Assembly: GCF_025195095.1 (NCBI RefSeq)
Contig: NZ_JANAVZ010000004.1
Span: forward strand, 186,001-250,000
From: Paracoccus maritimus
GTDB taxonomy: Bacteria; Pseudomonadota; Alphaproteobacteria; Rhodobacterales; Rhodobacteraceae
DNA length: 64,000 nt
Direction: 5' to 3'
Notes under the pieces: model-generated
Told to the model about the DNA's origin: nothing
Database searches by the model: none
Seen by the model: the letters and a program-made list of their open reading frames with translations, nothing else
In this document: positions 8,710-17,703 of the stretch, piece by piece
Layout: each line of letters opens with the position of its first letter
Position numbering within the stretch: the first letter of the stretch is position 1
Made by a program: the position numbers and the translations under genes

Positions 8710-9744
8710 ATGAGTTTCGGCCGCTATTTCGCGTCTTTCGGTAACAAGTTTTCTTCGCATCACAACCGCCATGATTCATGGTGGGGTCACGGTCGTGATC
8801 GCGATCACTGCGCGGACGATGACACCGCGCCGCAGCCATCGGTGGATGGCGGGCAGGTGAACTGGACCCTGAGCGGCAAGGGCGTGACCGTCAATGTCAG
8901 CGCCACGCAGAACGCCGACGGCAAGATCGTCTTCACCTACGAACAGGTCAAGGGACATGCGGATCTGACCGGTTTCTTCGTGGACGCGGGCAATGACGGC
9001 GGCAAGATCGGATCGGCCGGCCTGTTCAACAACATGTGGGGCCGCGATACCGACGGCGACCGACTGGACGGTTTCGACTTCGCGCAGAAGATCGGGTCCG
9101 TGCATGGCTGGGATGCCGACAATCGGGACGGCGAACTGACCGTTTCGCTGAAGGACCTGGGCGTCAGCAGCCTTGCAGAGCTGGCAGAGGCCGAAATCGG
9201 CATTCGTGCCGGTGGCATCGGCTGGTGCGGCCTTGAAAGCGCGAAGCTGGCCGGAACCGGCACCTACACGCCGCCCGCATCGACCCTGCCCGACGAACAG
9301 ATCGACCTGAATTTCCCCGGCACCGGTGCCGGTGCGACCTCGCTGACGCTGGTGTTCGGGGCGACCTACGACGCCGCGACCAACACCTGGAACCAGCCCG
9401 AGGGCGACGTGAACGCCGACTGGCTTTACAGCGTCAAGCTGGACACCGGCGCGGCGAACCTGCCGACGGATCTGGACAGCTATATCGACACGCTGCTGGC
9501 CGACCTGATCGAGGCCGATCCCAACGTGTCCGCCGGATCATCGCTGAAAGGTGTCTTCATCCAGGCCGAAGGCGAAGAGACTCAGTTCTATTATCACAGC
9601 GAATTCAATGCCAACGGCGAGATGCCGGACGAGATCCCCGGCGATTTCGCGGTCGATCCGATCACCGGCGACCTGACGCCGCCGGAAGCCATCGACATGG
9701 CCTACAACACGACGATCAGCGGCGACGAGTTCATGTTCGCCTGA
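8710..9744 (+). CDS. Acidic protein of unknown function, probably exported
   Basis: I start at the ATG at 8710, which has GAGGAG seven bases upstream. The 344-residue product has a short His/Arg/Asp-rich N-terminus (SHHNRHDSWWGHGRDRDH) and no Sec signal peptide. Two beta-rich domains follow, heavy in Asp, Gly and Thr and poor in Lys: one with DTDGDRLDGFDFA, which looks like a calcium-type loop, and a second beginning near LPDEQIDLNF. The acidic composition and the C-terminus GDEFMFA fit type I secreted proteins, but there are no RTX nonapeptides. The family is not recognised. A strong terminator follows. Confidence 0.5.
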   Translation: MSFGRYFASFGNKFSSHHNRHDSWWGHGRDRDHCADDDTAPQPSVDGGQVNWTLSGKGVTVNVSATQNADGKIVFTYEQVKGHADLTGFFVDAGNDGGKIGSAGLFNNMWGRDTDGDRLDGFDFAQKIGSVHGWDADNRDGELTVSLKDLGVSSLAELAEAEIGIRAGGIGWCGLESAKLAGTGTYTPPASTLPDEQIDLNFPGTGAGATSLTLVFGATYDAATNTWNQPEGDVNADWLYSVKLDTGAANLPTDLDSYIDTLLADLIEADPNVSAGSSLKGVFIQAEGEETQFYYHSEFNANGEMPDEIPGDFAVDPITGDLTPPEAIDMAYNTTISGDEFMFA

Positions 9745-9767
9745 TCGATCAGGCCCGAGATGAAAGA

Positions 9768-9803
9768 AAGGGCGGCCGCCATCCGATGATGGCGGCCGCC
9801 TTT
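9768..9803. terminator. Bidirectional intrinsic terminator
   Basis: GGCGGCCGCCATC (9771-9783) pairs perfectly with GATGGCGGCCGCC (9788-9800) around CGAT. It is flanked by AAA on the left and TTT on the right, so it can end both the acidic protein gene and the convergent dctD-like gene. Confidence 0.75.
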
Positions 9804-9823
9804 GTCGTTCCCGGCGATGATCT

Positions 9824-11149
9824 TTACAGATAATCGCTGCGCTGCAGGCCGTATTTCGCCATCTTCTCGTTCAGGGTCCGGCGCGGCAGGCAAAGCTCTT
9901 CCATGACGGCGGCGATGCTGCCCTTGTGCCGGCGCATGGTGTTGTCGATCAACATCTTCTCGAAGCTTTCGACATATTCCTTCAGCGGCTTGCCCTCGGT
10001 GGTCGTGGCTTGCTGATTGTCCTCGCCATCGGCCATCAGAAGCGAGGCGATGGACCCCGATCCACGACGGTTCTGCAGCACCGCGCGTTCGGCCACGTTG
10101 ATCAACTGACGGATATTGCCCGGCCAGGGCGCCTGCAGAAGCTGCGCGGCCTCTTGTGCGCTGACCTGCGGCGGTTCGCAGCCATATTCCTCGGAGAACT
10201 GTTCGGACATCCGGGTAAACAGCGCCAGGATATCCTCGCCCCGCGCCCGCAGGGGTGGCAGCGTGATCTTCAGCGCAGAAAGGCGATAGAACAGATCCGG
10301 CCGCAGCGAATCCTCGGCCTTGCGCCCCTCGCCCCGCGCGTTCGAGATGGCGATGATCCGGGTTTCGGCGGGCGTGCCCTGATCGCTGATGAAGGCCAGA
10401 AGCCGGGCCTGCAGCGGTTCGGACATGGCCTCGACATCTTCGAGGCACAAGGTGCCGCCGCGGGCTTCCTCGACCGCCGGCAGGCCCTCTTCGATGGGAC
10501 CGAAGAGGCGCGCCGACAAGGCCTCGTCGTTATAGGCCGCGCAGGACACGGGCACGAATTTCTTGGTTGCGCGGGGGCCGACCGCGTGCAGGGCGTGGGC
10601 GACCAGGGTCTTGCCGGTGCCGGTCTCGCCGTCGATCAGGACGTGACCATCGGCCTGCCCCAGGTCCAGGATATCCTCGCGCAGGCGGTCCATCACCGGG
10701 CTTTGTCCGATCAGCTTGGACATCACCTGCTGCCCCTCGGACAGGTCGCGACGCAGCGCGCGGTTGTCCAGCGTCATCCGGCGCGCCTGTGTCGCCTTCT
10801 TAGCAAGCTGGGTCATCTTGTCGGGATTGAAGGGCTTTTCCATGAAATCCATGGCGCCAAGGCGCATCGCCTCGACCGCCATCGGCACATCGCCGTGGCC
10901 GGTGATCAGGATGACGGGCAAGGCGGAATCAAGTCCCATCAGCCGCTTGAGCAGCGCGATCCCGTCCATTCCCGGCATCCGGATATCCGACACGACAACG
11001 CCCGGCCAATCCGGTCCGATCACCTTCAGCGCGTCTTCAGCGCTGGCGAAGGTCTCGGTCTCGAACCCGGACAGGACCAGCCACTGGCTGATCGATTCCC
11101 GCATATCCGGTTCGTCGTCGACAATCGCGATCTTCAGCTTGCGGGACAT
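9824..11149 (-). CDS. dctD: DctD-like response regulator with AAA+ domain, lacking the GAFTGA motif
   Basis: Partner of the sensor kinase encoded 21 bases upstream; the pair resembles DctB/DctD, which control C4-dicarboxylate uptake. The receiver domain (residues 1-120) has the phosphoacceptor Asp55 in VVVSDIRMPGMDG. The AAA+ domain has Walker A GETGTGK (174-180) and arginine-rich RPDLFYRLSALKITLPPLR. A Fis-type helix-turn-helix closes the protein (LCLPRRTLNEKMAKYGL). The region where sigma-54 activators carry GAFTGA reads LFGPIEEGLPAVEEARGG, and Walker B is altered to TLCLEDV, so sigma-54 activation is doubtful. No dct transporter genes lie nearby. Confidence 0.8.
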   Translation of the reverse strand: MSRKLKIAIVDDEPDMRESISQWLVLSGFETETFASAEDALKVIGPDWPGVVVSDIRMPGMDGIALLKRLMGLDSALPVILITGHGDVPMAVEAMRLGAMDFMEKPFNPDKMTQLAKKATQARRMTLDNRALRRDLSEGQQVMSKLIGQSPVMDRLREDILDLGQADGHVLIDGETGTGKTLVAHALHAVGPRATKKFVPVSCAAYNDEALSARLFGPIEEGLPAVEEARGGTLCLEDVEAMSEPLQARLLAFISDQGTPAETRIIAISNARGEGRKAEDSLRPDLFYRLSALKITLPPLRARGEDILALFTRMSEQFSEEYGCEPPQVSAQEAAQLLQAPWPGNIRQLINVAERAVLQNRRGSGSIASLLMADGEDNQQATTTEGKPLKEYVESFEKMLIDNTMRRHKGSIAAVMEELCLPRRTLNEKMAKYGLQRSDYL

Positions 11150-11170
11150 TCTTCTAACCTCTCTCGATAA

Positions 11171-12964
11171 TCATTCCGCGGCCAGCGCCTCGTGGGTTTC
11201 GCCGGGCCGGTGCAGCGGCAGTTCGACATGGAAGACGGCGCCGCCTTCGGTTGCGTTATGGGCGGTCAGGCGACCTCCGAAATCGGCCACGATGCTGGAC
11301 GAGATCGCAAGCCCAAGTCCGGTGCCCTCGCCGGGCTTCTTCGTGGTCCAGAAGGGTTCAAACAGTTTTTCCAGATCGGAAACACCCGGACCGTTGTCGC
11401 GGACGGACACATGGGCGTGAGACCCGGCCTCGACGGTGATCTCGATGGCGGCATCGCGCCGATCCTTGACCGCATCGACCGCGTTGCGCAACAGGTTGAT
11501 GATCACCTGTTCAAGACGGATGCGATCGGCAAGCACCATGATCCGGCCGCGCGGCGCGTTGCGGCTGACGCGGATCGTGCGGCTGCGCAGCTGCGGCTCC
11601 ATCATGGTCAGGGCGGAACTGACGGCCGCGCGCAGATCGACGGGTTCGACCGCATCCCCGCCCTTGCGGGCATAGGATTTCAGCTGCCGGGTAATCGCCC
11701 CCATCCGTTCGATCAGGTCGTCGATCCGCTGAAAGCTGGACAGCGCCTCTTCGGGCCGGTTGCGCTGCAACAGCAGCCGCGCGCCGGCCAGGTAGGTCTT
11801 CATCGCAGCCAGCGGCTGGTTCAACTCGTGGCTGACGCCGGCGGACATTTCGCCAAGGGCGGCCAGTTTCGAGGATTGCTGGACCGTCTGTTCGGCAACG
11901 CGCAGTTCCTTCTGGACGCGCTCGCGTTCGGCGATCTCGCTGGTCAGACGCGCATTCAGCGCGCGCAGATCCGCAGACTCGCGCATATAGGCCGCCGATT
12001 GCAACCGCGCACGCCGCGACAACAGCCAGAACGCGCCCGCCAGAAGGATCGCGAACCCCATGATCTCCAGCGCCAGAACCGCATTCACCCGTTCCCGGGT
12101 CGAGGCATAGGTGGTGAACCCGACCATCTTCCAGCCCCGGAAGGTGATGCGATATTCGCTGCGCATCACCGCGCGTCCCTTCAGATAGGCGTCGGCGGGC
12201 GGCGCGGCCCAGTCGGTGGTGACCTGAAAGGCGCGCTGGATCGCGGAGGGGGCGGATCGCACCTCAAGCGCTTCGGGAATGGTCAGGCCGCGCCAGCGCG
12301 GTTCGGTCGACAGGATGATCCTGCCCTCGCTGTCGGTCACCACGACGGCATCGGCGATGCCCGACCATCGCCGTTCCAACTGGCTGAGATCGGCCCCGAC
12401 CACGATGATCCCGAGGGTCTTGCCGTCGGCGACGATGGCGCGGGAATGGTTGAATTCATAGGCGCCCGCGTCGTTGGTCGAGACCGTGAACACCGTATCC
12501 CGAGAGCGGAGCGCCTCGACGAAATAGGGCGATGACACGACATTGGCGCCGATCTGGTAACGATCGGTGGCCCCCACGGTCCGCCCCGATGCGTCCAGAA
12601 GCCGGATCGAGGCTGCGCCGATCTCTTTCTGCGCGGCGATCAGACGTGCCGATGTGGTCGAGAAATCGCCGCTGCTCAGCGCTCCGATCAGCGCCGGGTC
12701 GCGCGCCAGCAGCAGTGGCACAACCTCGTTTCGATCCAGCTCGGCGCGCAGGTTTCCGGTATAAAGCTCAAGCCGAAGCTCTGCATGGACGCGGGTATTT
12801 TCCGCGAACCGCTCGGTCAGCCAGGCGTTGGTGATCCAGATCGCCGCAAGGGCGCCCACGAAGATCAGTCCGATGGCAGAACGCAGCCACCAGGGACTGG
12901 CCGGTTGGGGCCCTGCCCGCCCGGTCCGTGCCGATCTGCCGTGTTTCCCCTGATCCCCGATCAC
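11171..12964 (-). CDS. dctB: DctB-like sensor histidine kinase
   Basis: Inner-membrane kinase of 597 residues. One transmembrane helix near residues 28-47 (SAIGLIFVGALAAIWIT) and a second near 300-320 bracket a periplasmic double-PAS (Cache) sensor with the DctB-like pattern YQIGANVVSSPYFVEAL. Then comes a coiled linker, the H-box SAGVSHELNQPLAAMKTYL with the phosphorylated His, the N-box INLLRNAVDA, DNGPGV and the G-box GEGTGLGLAIS. Sensors of this family bind succinate or related dicarboxylates; the ligand here is inferred. It precedes dctD in the same operon. Confidence 0.85.
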   Translation of the reverse strand: MIGDQGKHGRSARTGRAGPQPASPWWLRSAIGLIFVGALAAIWITNAWLTERFAENTRVHAELRLELYTGNLRAELDRNEVVPLLLARDPALIGALSSGDFSTTSARLIAAQKEIGAASIRLLDASGRTVGATDRYQIGANVVSSPYFVEALRSRDTVFTVSTNDAGAYEFNHSRAIVADGKTLGIIVVGADLSQLERRWSGIADAVVVTDSEGRIILSTEPRWRGLTIPEALEVRSAPSAIQRAFQVTTDWAAPPADAYLKGRAVMRSEYRITFRGWKMVGFTTYASTRERVNAVLALEIMGFAILLAGAFWLLSRRARLQSAAYMRESADLRALNARLTSEIAERERVQKELRVAEQTVQQSSKLAALGEMSAGVSHELNQPLAAMKTYLAGARLLLQRNRPEEALSSFQRIDDLIERMGAITRQLKSYARKGGDAVEPVDLRAAVSSALTMMEPQLRSRTIRVSRNAPRGRIMVLADRIRLEQVIINLLRNAVDAVKDRRDAAIEITVEAGSHAHVSVRDNGPGVSDLEKLFEPFWTTKKPGEGTGLGLAISSSIVADFGGRLTAHNATEGGAVFHVELPLHRPGETHEALAAE

Positions 12965-13027
12965 CTCGTCAATCCGAAATAATCCGTCAACTGACGCAAT
13001 CTAGGCGCGGAATCATATTCGCTCAAG

Positions 13028-13696
13028 TCAGGCGTTCTGCAAGCTGCCGACCAGCGCAGAAAACAGCGGCGCGCCGTCGCTGCCGCCAAGTGCCGGATCG
13101 GCGGCCCGTTCCGGATGCGGCATCATCCCCAGAACCCGACGGTTCTCGGACAGCACACCGGCAATGTCGGCGACCGATCCGTTGATCGACGGGGCATAGG
13201 TGAATGCGATCCGGTCCTGATCGCGCAGTCGCGCCAGGTCGTCCTGCGTGATCTGATAATTGCCGTCATGATGGGCGACGGGAATGGTGATCTGCTGACC
13301 CCGCCCATAGCCACGGGTAAAGTCGCTGGCGACGGTCGCAACGTTCATCGAAACCGGTCGGCAGATGAACGTCAGTCCCTGGTTACGCATCAGCGCACCG
13401 GGCAGCAGCTTCAGCTCGGTCAGCACCTGAAATCCGTTGCAGATCCCCAGGACATAGCCGCCCTTCTGCGCATGCGCGCGCAGCGGGCCGGCGATCGGCG
13501 AATGTGCCGCGATCGCGCCGCAGCGCAGGTAGTCGCCATATGAAAAGCCGCCCGGAACAGCCACCAGATCGGTGCCGACGGGCAGCGCGTCATCCTTGTG
13601 CCAGACGCGTGTGACCTGCGCACCGGCCTGTTCCAGCGCGACGGCCAGATCGCGGTCGCAATTCGATCCGGGAAAGGTGATGACGGCGGCTTTCAT
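13028..13696 (-). CDS. purQ: Phosphoribosylformylglycinamidine synthase subunit PurQ (glutaminase)
   Basis: Class I glutamine amidotransferase subunit of the FGAM synthase complex (PurLQS) in purine synthesis; it supplies ammonia from glutamine. Over 222 residues the family marks are visible: [11 protein letters not shown] at the N-terminus, [11 protein letters not shown], the nucleophile cysteine in [18 protein letters not shown], and the catalytic His/Glu in MMPHPERA. The usual partners purS and purL are not in the window on either side. The start ATG at 13696 gives the standard length. Confidence 0.95.
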   Translation of the reverse strand: MKAAVITFPGSNCDRDLAVALEQAGAQVTRVWHKDDALPVGTDLVAVPGGFSYGDYLRCGAIAAHSPIAGPLRAHAQKGGYVLGICNGFQVLTELKLLPGALMRNQGLTFICRPVSMNVATVASDFTRGYGRGQQITIPVAHHDGNYQITQDDLARLRDQDRIAFTYAPSINGSVADIAGVLSENRRVLGMMPHPERAADPALGGSDGAPLFSALVGSLQNA

Positions 13697-13774
13697 GGCG
13701 CGGGCTCCGGCGGCAGGGAATGCTTGTGCCGCCGATAGCCGATTCCACGGGGTTTGGAAAGCGCCCGCAGCCGG

Positions 13775-13981
13775 TCAACCCGCGATACGGCCCCAGCGGA
13801 TATGCTGCCACAGCCTTTCATAGCCCAGATACAGCACCAGCCCCAGCACGGCGTTGATCAACGCCATGCCGCCACCCACCCGAACCGATCCCGTCAGCAC
13901 AAAGCCGACCAGTGTCATCACAACAAGGCCAAGCATTTGCCACAGAACAGCCTTGAGAACCGATCGCTTGCGGGTGTCCAT
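13775..13981 (-). CDS. Small inner-membrane protein, DUF2061 family
   Basis: A 68-residue protein with a basic N-terminus MDTRKRSVLKAVLWQ and two hydrophobic helices (about residues 12-30 and 38-55). This N-terminal pattern and length fit DUF2061 membrane proteins, whose function is unknown. It lies divergent from the XRE regulator and upstream of purQ on the same strand, with 78 bases between. Confidence 0.7.
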   Translation of the reverse strand: MDTRKRSVLKAVLWQMLGLVVMTLVGFVLTGSVRVGGGMALINAVLGLVLYLGYERLWQHIRWGRIAG

Positions 13982-14095
13982 CCTGCCCTTTCCTCTTGCT
14001 GACGGGAAACTGGGACTTTGCTATCAGAACCATCTTCTGCCCAGAATTCTGAACATCGTTAGCAATTTCGCACATGTGATGATAAATATCACTGC

Positions 14096-14950
14096 ATGAG
14101 AGAAATTATCGACAAGCGCGATCTTGCGGCCGGGCTTCGCGACCGGCTTTCGCAGATCATGGCCGACAGCGGTGAAACCCAATCCGGGCTTGCCCGCGCG
14201 ATCGGCGTGGACCGCTCGACCGTATCGCAGCTTCTGACCGATGCCGGTGGGCGGATGCCCGGCGCGCATCTGGTTGCCGCTGCCGCGCGGCATTTCGATG
14301 TCAGCGCCGACTGGCTGCTGGGTCTCAGCGAACATCAGCAGATGGCCAGCGATCTGGTCGATGCCTCGCTGCAGGTCACCGCAGCCACGCGCGCGCTGAT
14401 CGACGACCAGTTGTTCCAGTGGCATCAGCAGGCGGCCGGCTACAAGATCCGGCACGTTCCGACCGGCCTGCCCGACATGCTGAAGACGCACCAGGTGCTG
14501 CGCTGGGAATACGCCAACCACCGCAACCGCAGCACCGAACAGGCGATCGAGGCATCGGAACGTCGGCTGGACTGGATGCGCCAGACAAGTTCGGATCTGG
14601 AGATCGCCCTGCCCCGGCAAGAGATCAAATTGCTGGCCAGCGGCGAAGGCTATTACCGTGACCTGCCCGCCGACCTGCGCCGCGCGCAGCTGGATCACTT
14701 TGCCCAGGTCACCGATCAGCTGTATCCGGCACTGCGCGTCTGCCTGTACGATGCGCGGCAGCTGTTTTCGGCGCCGCTGACGGTATTCGGGCCGCTGATG
14801 GCTGCGATCTATATCGGGCAGAACTATCTGGTCTTCCGCGACAGCGAACGGGTTCGCATTCTGACCGCGCATTTCGACCAGCTTGTCCGGCAGGCCGAGA
14901 CCGGCGCGCGGGAACTGCCCGCCCTGCTGCGCAAGCTTCAGAATGAATGA
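14096..14950 (+). CDS. XRE-family helix-turn-helix transcriptional regulator
   Basis: The 284-residue protein has an XRE/Cro helix-turn-helix at residues 15-70 (ETQSGLARAIGVDRSTVSQLL, with the downstream helix DWLLGLSEHQQ). The remaining 200 residues form an alpha/beta domain of no recognised family, with a hydrophobic stretch TVFGPLMAAIYIGQNYLVF that may bind a ligand. It is monocistronic with a strong terminator immediately after the stop and lies divergent from the DUF2061 gene, which it may regulate. The upstream region is AT-rich, consistent with a promoter. Confidence 0.75.
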   Translation: MREIIDKRDLAAGLRDRLSQIMADSGETQSGLARAIGVDRSTVSQLLTDAGGRMPGAHLVAAAARHFDVSADWLLGLSEHQQMASDLVDASLQVTAATRALIDDQLFQWHQQAAGYKIRHVPTGLPDMLKTHQVLRWEYANHRNRSTEQAIEASERRLDWMRQTSSDLEIALPRQEIKLLASGEGYYRDLPADLRRAQLDHFAQVTDQLYPALRVCLYDARQLFSAPLTVFGPLMAAIYIGQNYLVFRDSERVRILTAHFDQLVRQAETGARELPALLRKLQNE

Positions 14951-14983
14951 AGCCGCGCGGAGGCGACCGCGCGGCTTCTTTAT
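14949..14983. terminator. Intrinsic terminator after the XRE gene
   Basis: GAAGCCGCGCGG (14949-14960) pairs fully with CCGCGCGGCTTC (14967-14978) around AGGCGA, followed by TTTATT. The stem begins on the stop codon of the regulator. In the opposite direction it is followed by AATAA and may also serve icd. Confidence 0.85.
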
Positions 14984-15038
14984 TATCCGAAAAACCCTCG
15001 CCGGGGTCAGGCCGGGACCGGGCCCGGCTTTCGACTAC

Positions 15039-16250
15039 TCAGGCCAAGGCCTTGTTCAGATATTCGTCGACCTTTTCCAGATAGCCCATCGTGGTCAGCC
15101 ATTTCTGGTCCGGCCCGACCAGCAGCGCCAGATCCTTGGTCATGAAGCCGTCCTCGACGGCCTGCACGGTGACTTTTTCCAGCGTGGTGGCAAAGGTCAT
15201 CAGCGCATCGTTGCCGTCCAACTTCGCGCGGTGCTTCAGACCGCCCGTCCAGGCAAAGATCGACGCGATCGAGTTGGTCGAGGTCGCGTTGCCCTTCTGG
15301 TGTTCGCGGTAATGGCGGGTCACGGTGCCGTGCGCGGCCTCGGATTCCACGACCTGCCCGTCGGGCGTCATCAGCACGCTGGTCATCAGGCCGAGGCTGC
15401 CGAAGCCCTGGGCCACGGTGTCGGACTGCACGTCGCCGTCATAGTTCTTGCAGGCCCAGACATAGCCGCCCGACCACTTCATTGCCGATGCGACCATGTC
15501 GTCGATCAGGCGGTGTTCATAGGTGATGCCGGCCTTCTTGAACTTGTCGGCAAACTCGGCGTCGAAGACCTCCTGGAACAGATCCTTGAAGCGGCCGTCA
15601 TAGGCCTTGAGGATGGTGTTCTTGGTGGACAGATACACCGGCACGCCGCGCGACAGGCCATAGTTCATGCTGGCGCGGGCGAAGTCGCGGATCGAGTCGT
15701 CCAGGTTGTACATCGCCATGGCGACACCTGCGCCGGGCGACTGGAACACCTCATGCTCGATCGTCTCGCCGTCATCGCCGACGAACTTGATGGTCAGCTT
15801 GCCCTTGCCGGGAAACTTGAAATCGGTCGCCCGATACTGGTCGCCAAACGCGTGGCGGCCGACGATGATCGGCTGGGTCCAGCCCGGCACCAGGCGCGGC
15901 ACGTTCTTGCAGATGATCGGCTCGCGGAAGATCACCCCGCCCAGGATGTTGCGGATGGTGCCGTTGGGCGAACGCCACATCTTCTTCAGGCCGAACTCTT
16001 CGACGCGGGCCTCGTCGGGGGTGATGGTCGCGCATTTGACGCCGACACCGTATTGCTTGATCGCCTCGGCGGCATCCACGGTGATCTGGTCGTCGGTGCG
16101 GTCACGCTCTTCGATCCCGAGGTCGTAGTATTTCAGGTCGATGTCCAGATAGGGCAGGATCAGCTTCTGCTTGATGAAATCCCAGATGATCCGCGTCATC
16201 TCGTCGCCGTCAAGCTCGACGACGGGGTTCTCTACCTTGATCTTCGACAT
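15039..16250 (-). CDS. icd: NADP-dependent isocitrate dehydrogenase
   Basis: TCA-cycle enzyme converting isocitrate to 2-oxoglutarate and CO2 with NADPH formation. The 403-residue protein belongs to the homodimeric eukaryote-like class common in alphaproteobacteria: it begins with [17 protein letters not shown] and has [16 protein letters not shown] (substrate serine loop), the metal and substrate segment [15 protein letters not shown], and [14 protein letters not shown]. The length matches the class. The ATG at 16250 has an AACCA-rich upstream with only a weak ribosome site. It is monocistronic. Confidence 0.95.
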   Translation of the reverse strand: MSKIKVENPVVELDGDEMTRIIWDFIKQKLILPYLDIDLKYYDLGIEERDRTDDQITVDAAEAIKQYGVGVKCATITPDEARVEEFGLKKMWRSPNGTIRNILGGVIFREPIICKNVPRLVPGWTQPIIVGRHAFGDQYRATDFKFPGKGKLTIKFVGDDGETIEHEVFQSPGAGVAMAMYNLDDSIRDFARASMNYGLSRGVPVYLSTKNTILKAYDGRFKDLFQEVFDAEFADKFKKAGITYEHRLIDDMVASAMKWSGGYVWACKNYDGDVQSDTVAQGFGSLGLMTSVLMTPDGQVVESEAAHGTVTRHYREHQKGNATSTNSIASIFAWTGGLKHRAKLDGNDALMTFATTLEKVTVQAVEDGFMTKDLALLVGPDQKWLTTMGYLEKVDEYLNKALA

Positions 16251-16462
16251 GGTGGTTCCCTTGGCGTTGGTTGCGTGCTGACCGGGCTATATCCGCATTC
16301 GGCGCGGAATGAAAGACAGTATGCCATGGTATGCATTTCTGGATTGGCGGCGCGAGTGCATCGGCCGGATTCGATTAAAATTGACCAAATGAACAACTTC
16401 TCCGGTGACTGAAACTCGGATATCGAACTTGCGTAGCCTTTTCAGTTTTCTGGATTTTTCAG

Positions 16463-17614
16463 ATGCCCATTTATCGCATGATCTACCTCGGCAATTACGC
16501 CGATATCGACCCGAATGAATCGACGATCAATTCCGAAGCCTCGACCGGAATTTTCGCGAATCGCAGCATCGGCACTAGCGATCAGCCGCTGCATGCGCAG
16601 GTGCTTGAGGTGTCGATGAACGACACCAATGGCGACGGCATGATCTACCACAACAATTACGGTGGTACGCAGGAACGCATCAGCTATGAACTGGGCGATC
16701 CGCCGGTCGATCAAAGCCACGAAATCGACGGTGCCTTCCTTGCAAGCGGCACCCTGGTCACGCGGCTGCTGCCGGATGGCAGCACCGATACAGTGACCAC
16801 GACCGTGCGCGTCTTCCAAGACACCTCGGGCAATACCTTCATGATCCCGCCACCCGTCAACGGGGGCGTACCGGGTGAGGTCGATGCCGTCACCAGCTAT
16901 CCGATCATCGGGATTCGCTTGCCCCCGGCGCAGAATTTCACCACCGAACTGGGGGTCGCAAGTGCGAACCGCTTCGATCTTCAGGGCTTTGTTCCCTGTT
17001 TCGCCCTCGGCACGATGATCCTGACCGAATCCGGAGAGCGCGCGGTCGAGGAACTGTCGGTCGGCGACAGGGTCTGGACGCGCGACAACGGCTTTCAACC
17101 GATCCGCTGGTGCGGAAGGCGCCGCCTGTCAGCGACCGATCTTGCCAGCAACCCCAAGCTTCGTCCCATTCGCATTCGTGCCGGCGCCCTTGGCAATAAC
17201 CATCCGCAAAGTGACCTGACGGTTTCACCGCAGCATCGGATCCTGATCTGCTCGAAAATCGCTCAGCGGATGTTTGGAACAAAGGAACTGCTGATCGCGG
17301 CACGCCACCTGACAGAGATCGAGGGTATCGACGAAGTCTTCGACGCCAGCGAAGTGACCTATCTTCACCTGATGTTCGACCACCACGAGGTCGTGATGTC
17401 CAACGGCGCCGAGACCGAGTCGCTTTACCCCGGCCCACAGGCGCTTGCGGCGCTGGGTGCGGCTGCGAGGGACGAGATTTTCACGCTGTTTCCCGAACTG
17501 CGCGAGGGCGTCACAAGCTTTGCCGGTGCGCGACCTTTCGCGGCCGGAAAGCGTGCCCGTGCGATGGCGCATCGCCACTCCCTGAAGGGGCAGCCGCTGA
17601 TGCTGTCGCACTGA
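16463..17614 (+). CDS. Hint-domain (Hedgehog/intein-type) protein, copy 1
   Basis: 383 residues. An N-terminal beta-rich domain of about 180 residues with no signal peptide is followed by a Hint_2-type domain starting at the cysteine in PCFALGTMILTESGERAVEELSVGD-like order: the candidate splicing/cleavage Cys, then block-A GTMILT, LSVGDRVWT, and the block-B histidine in VSPQHRIL. The domain ends in a helical tail with no downstream His-Asn-Cys splice junction, so peptide-bond cleavage or esterification is more likely than splicing. A paralogue is encoded at 62329-63435. There is no good ribosome site before the ATG. A terminator follows directly. Confidence 0.75.
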   Translation: MPIYRMIYLGNYADIDPNESTINSEASTGIFANRSIGTSDQPLHAQVLEVSMNDTNGDGMIYHNNYGGTQERISYELGDPPVDQSHEIDGAFLASGTLVTRLLPDGSTDTVTTTVRVFQDTSGNTFMIPPPVNGGVPGEVDAVTSYPIIGIRLPPAQNFTTELGVASANRFDLQGFVPCFALGTMILTESGERAVEELSVGDRVWTRDNGFQPIRWCGRRRLSATDLASNPKLRPIRIRAGALGNNHPQSDLTVSPQHRILICSKIAQRMFGTKELLIAARHLTEIEGIDEVFDASEVTYLHLMFDHHEVVMSNGAETESLYPGPQALAALGAAARDEIFTLFPELREGVTSFAGARPFAAGKRARAMAHRHSLKGQPLMLSH

Positions 17615-17620
17615 AAAGAA

Positions 17621-17653
17621 AACGCCGGACAGATTGTCCGGCGTTTTTTTTTT
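17621..17653 (+). terminator. Intrinsic terminator after Hint copy 1
   Basis: AACGCCGGACA (17621-17631) pairs with TGTCCGGCGTT (17635-17645) across GAT, followed by an uninterrupted run of ten T (17644-17653). Confidence 0.9.
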
Positions 17654-17703
17654 GCAGAGATAACGCTGCGACCAAAGCTATGGTGCCACGGTTGGCACGA
17701 TGA

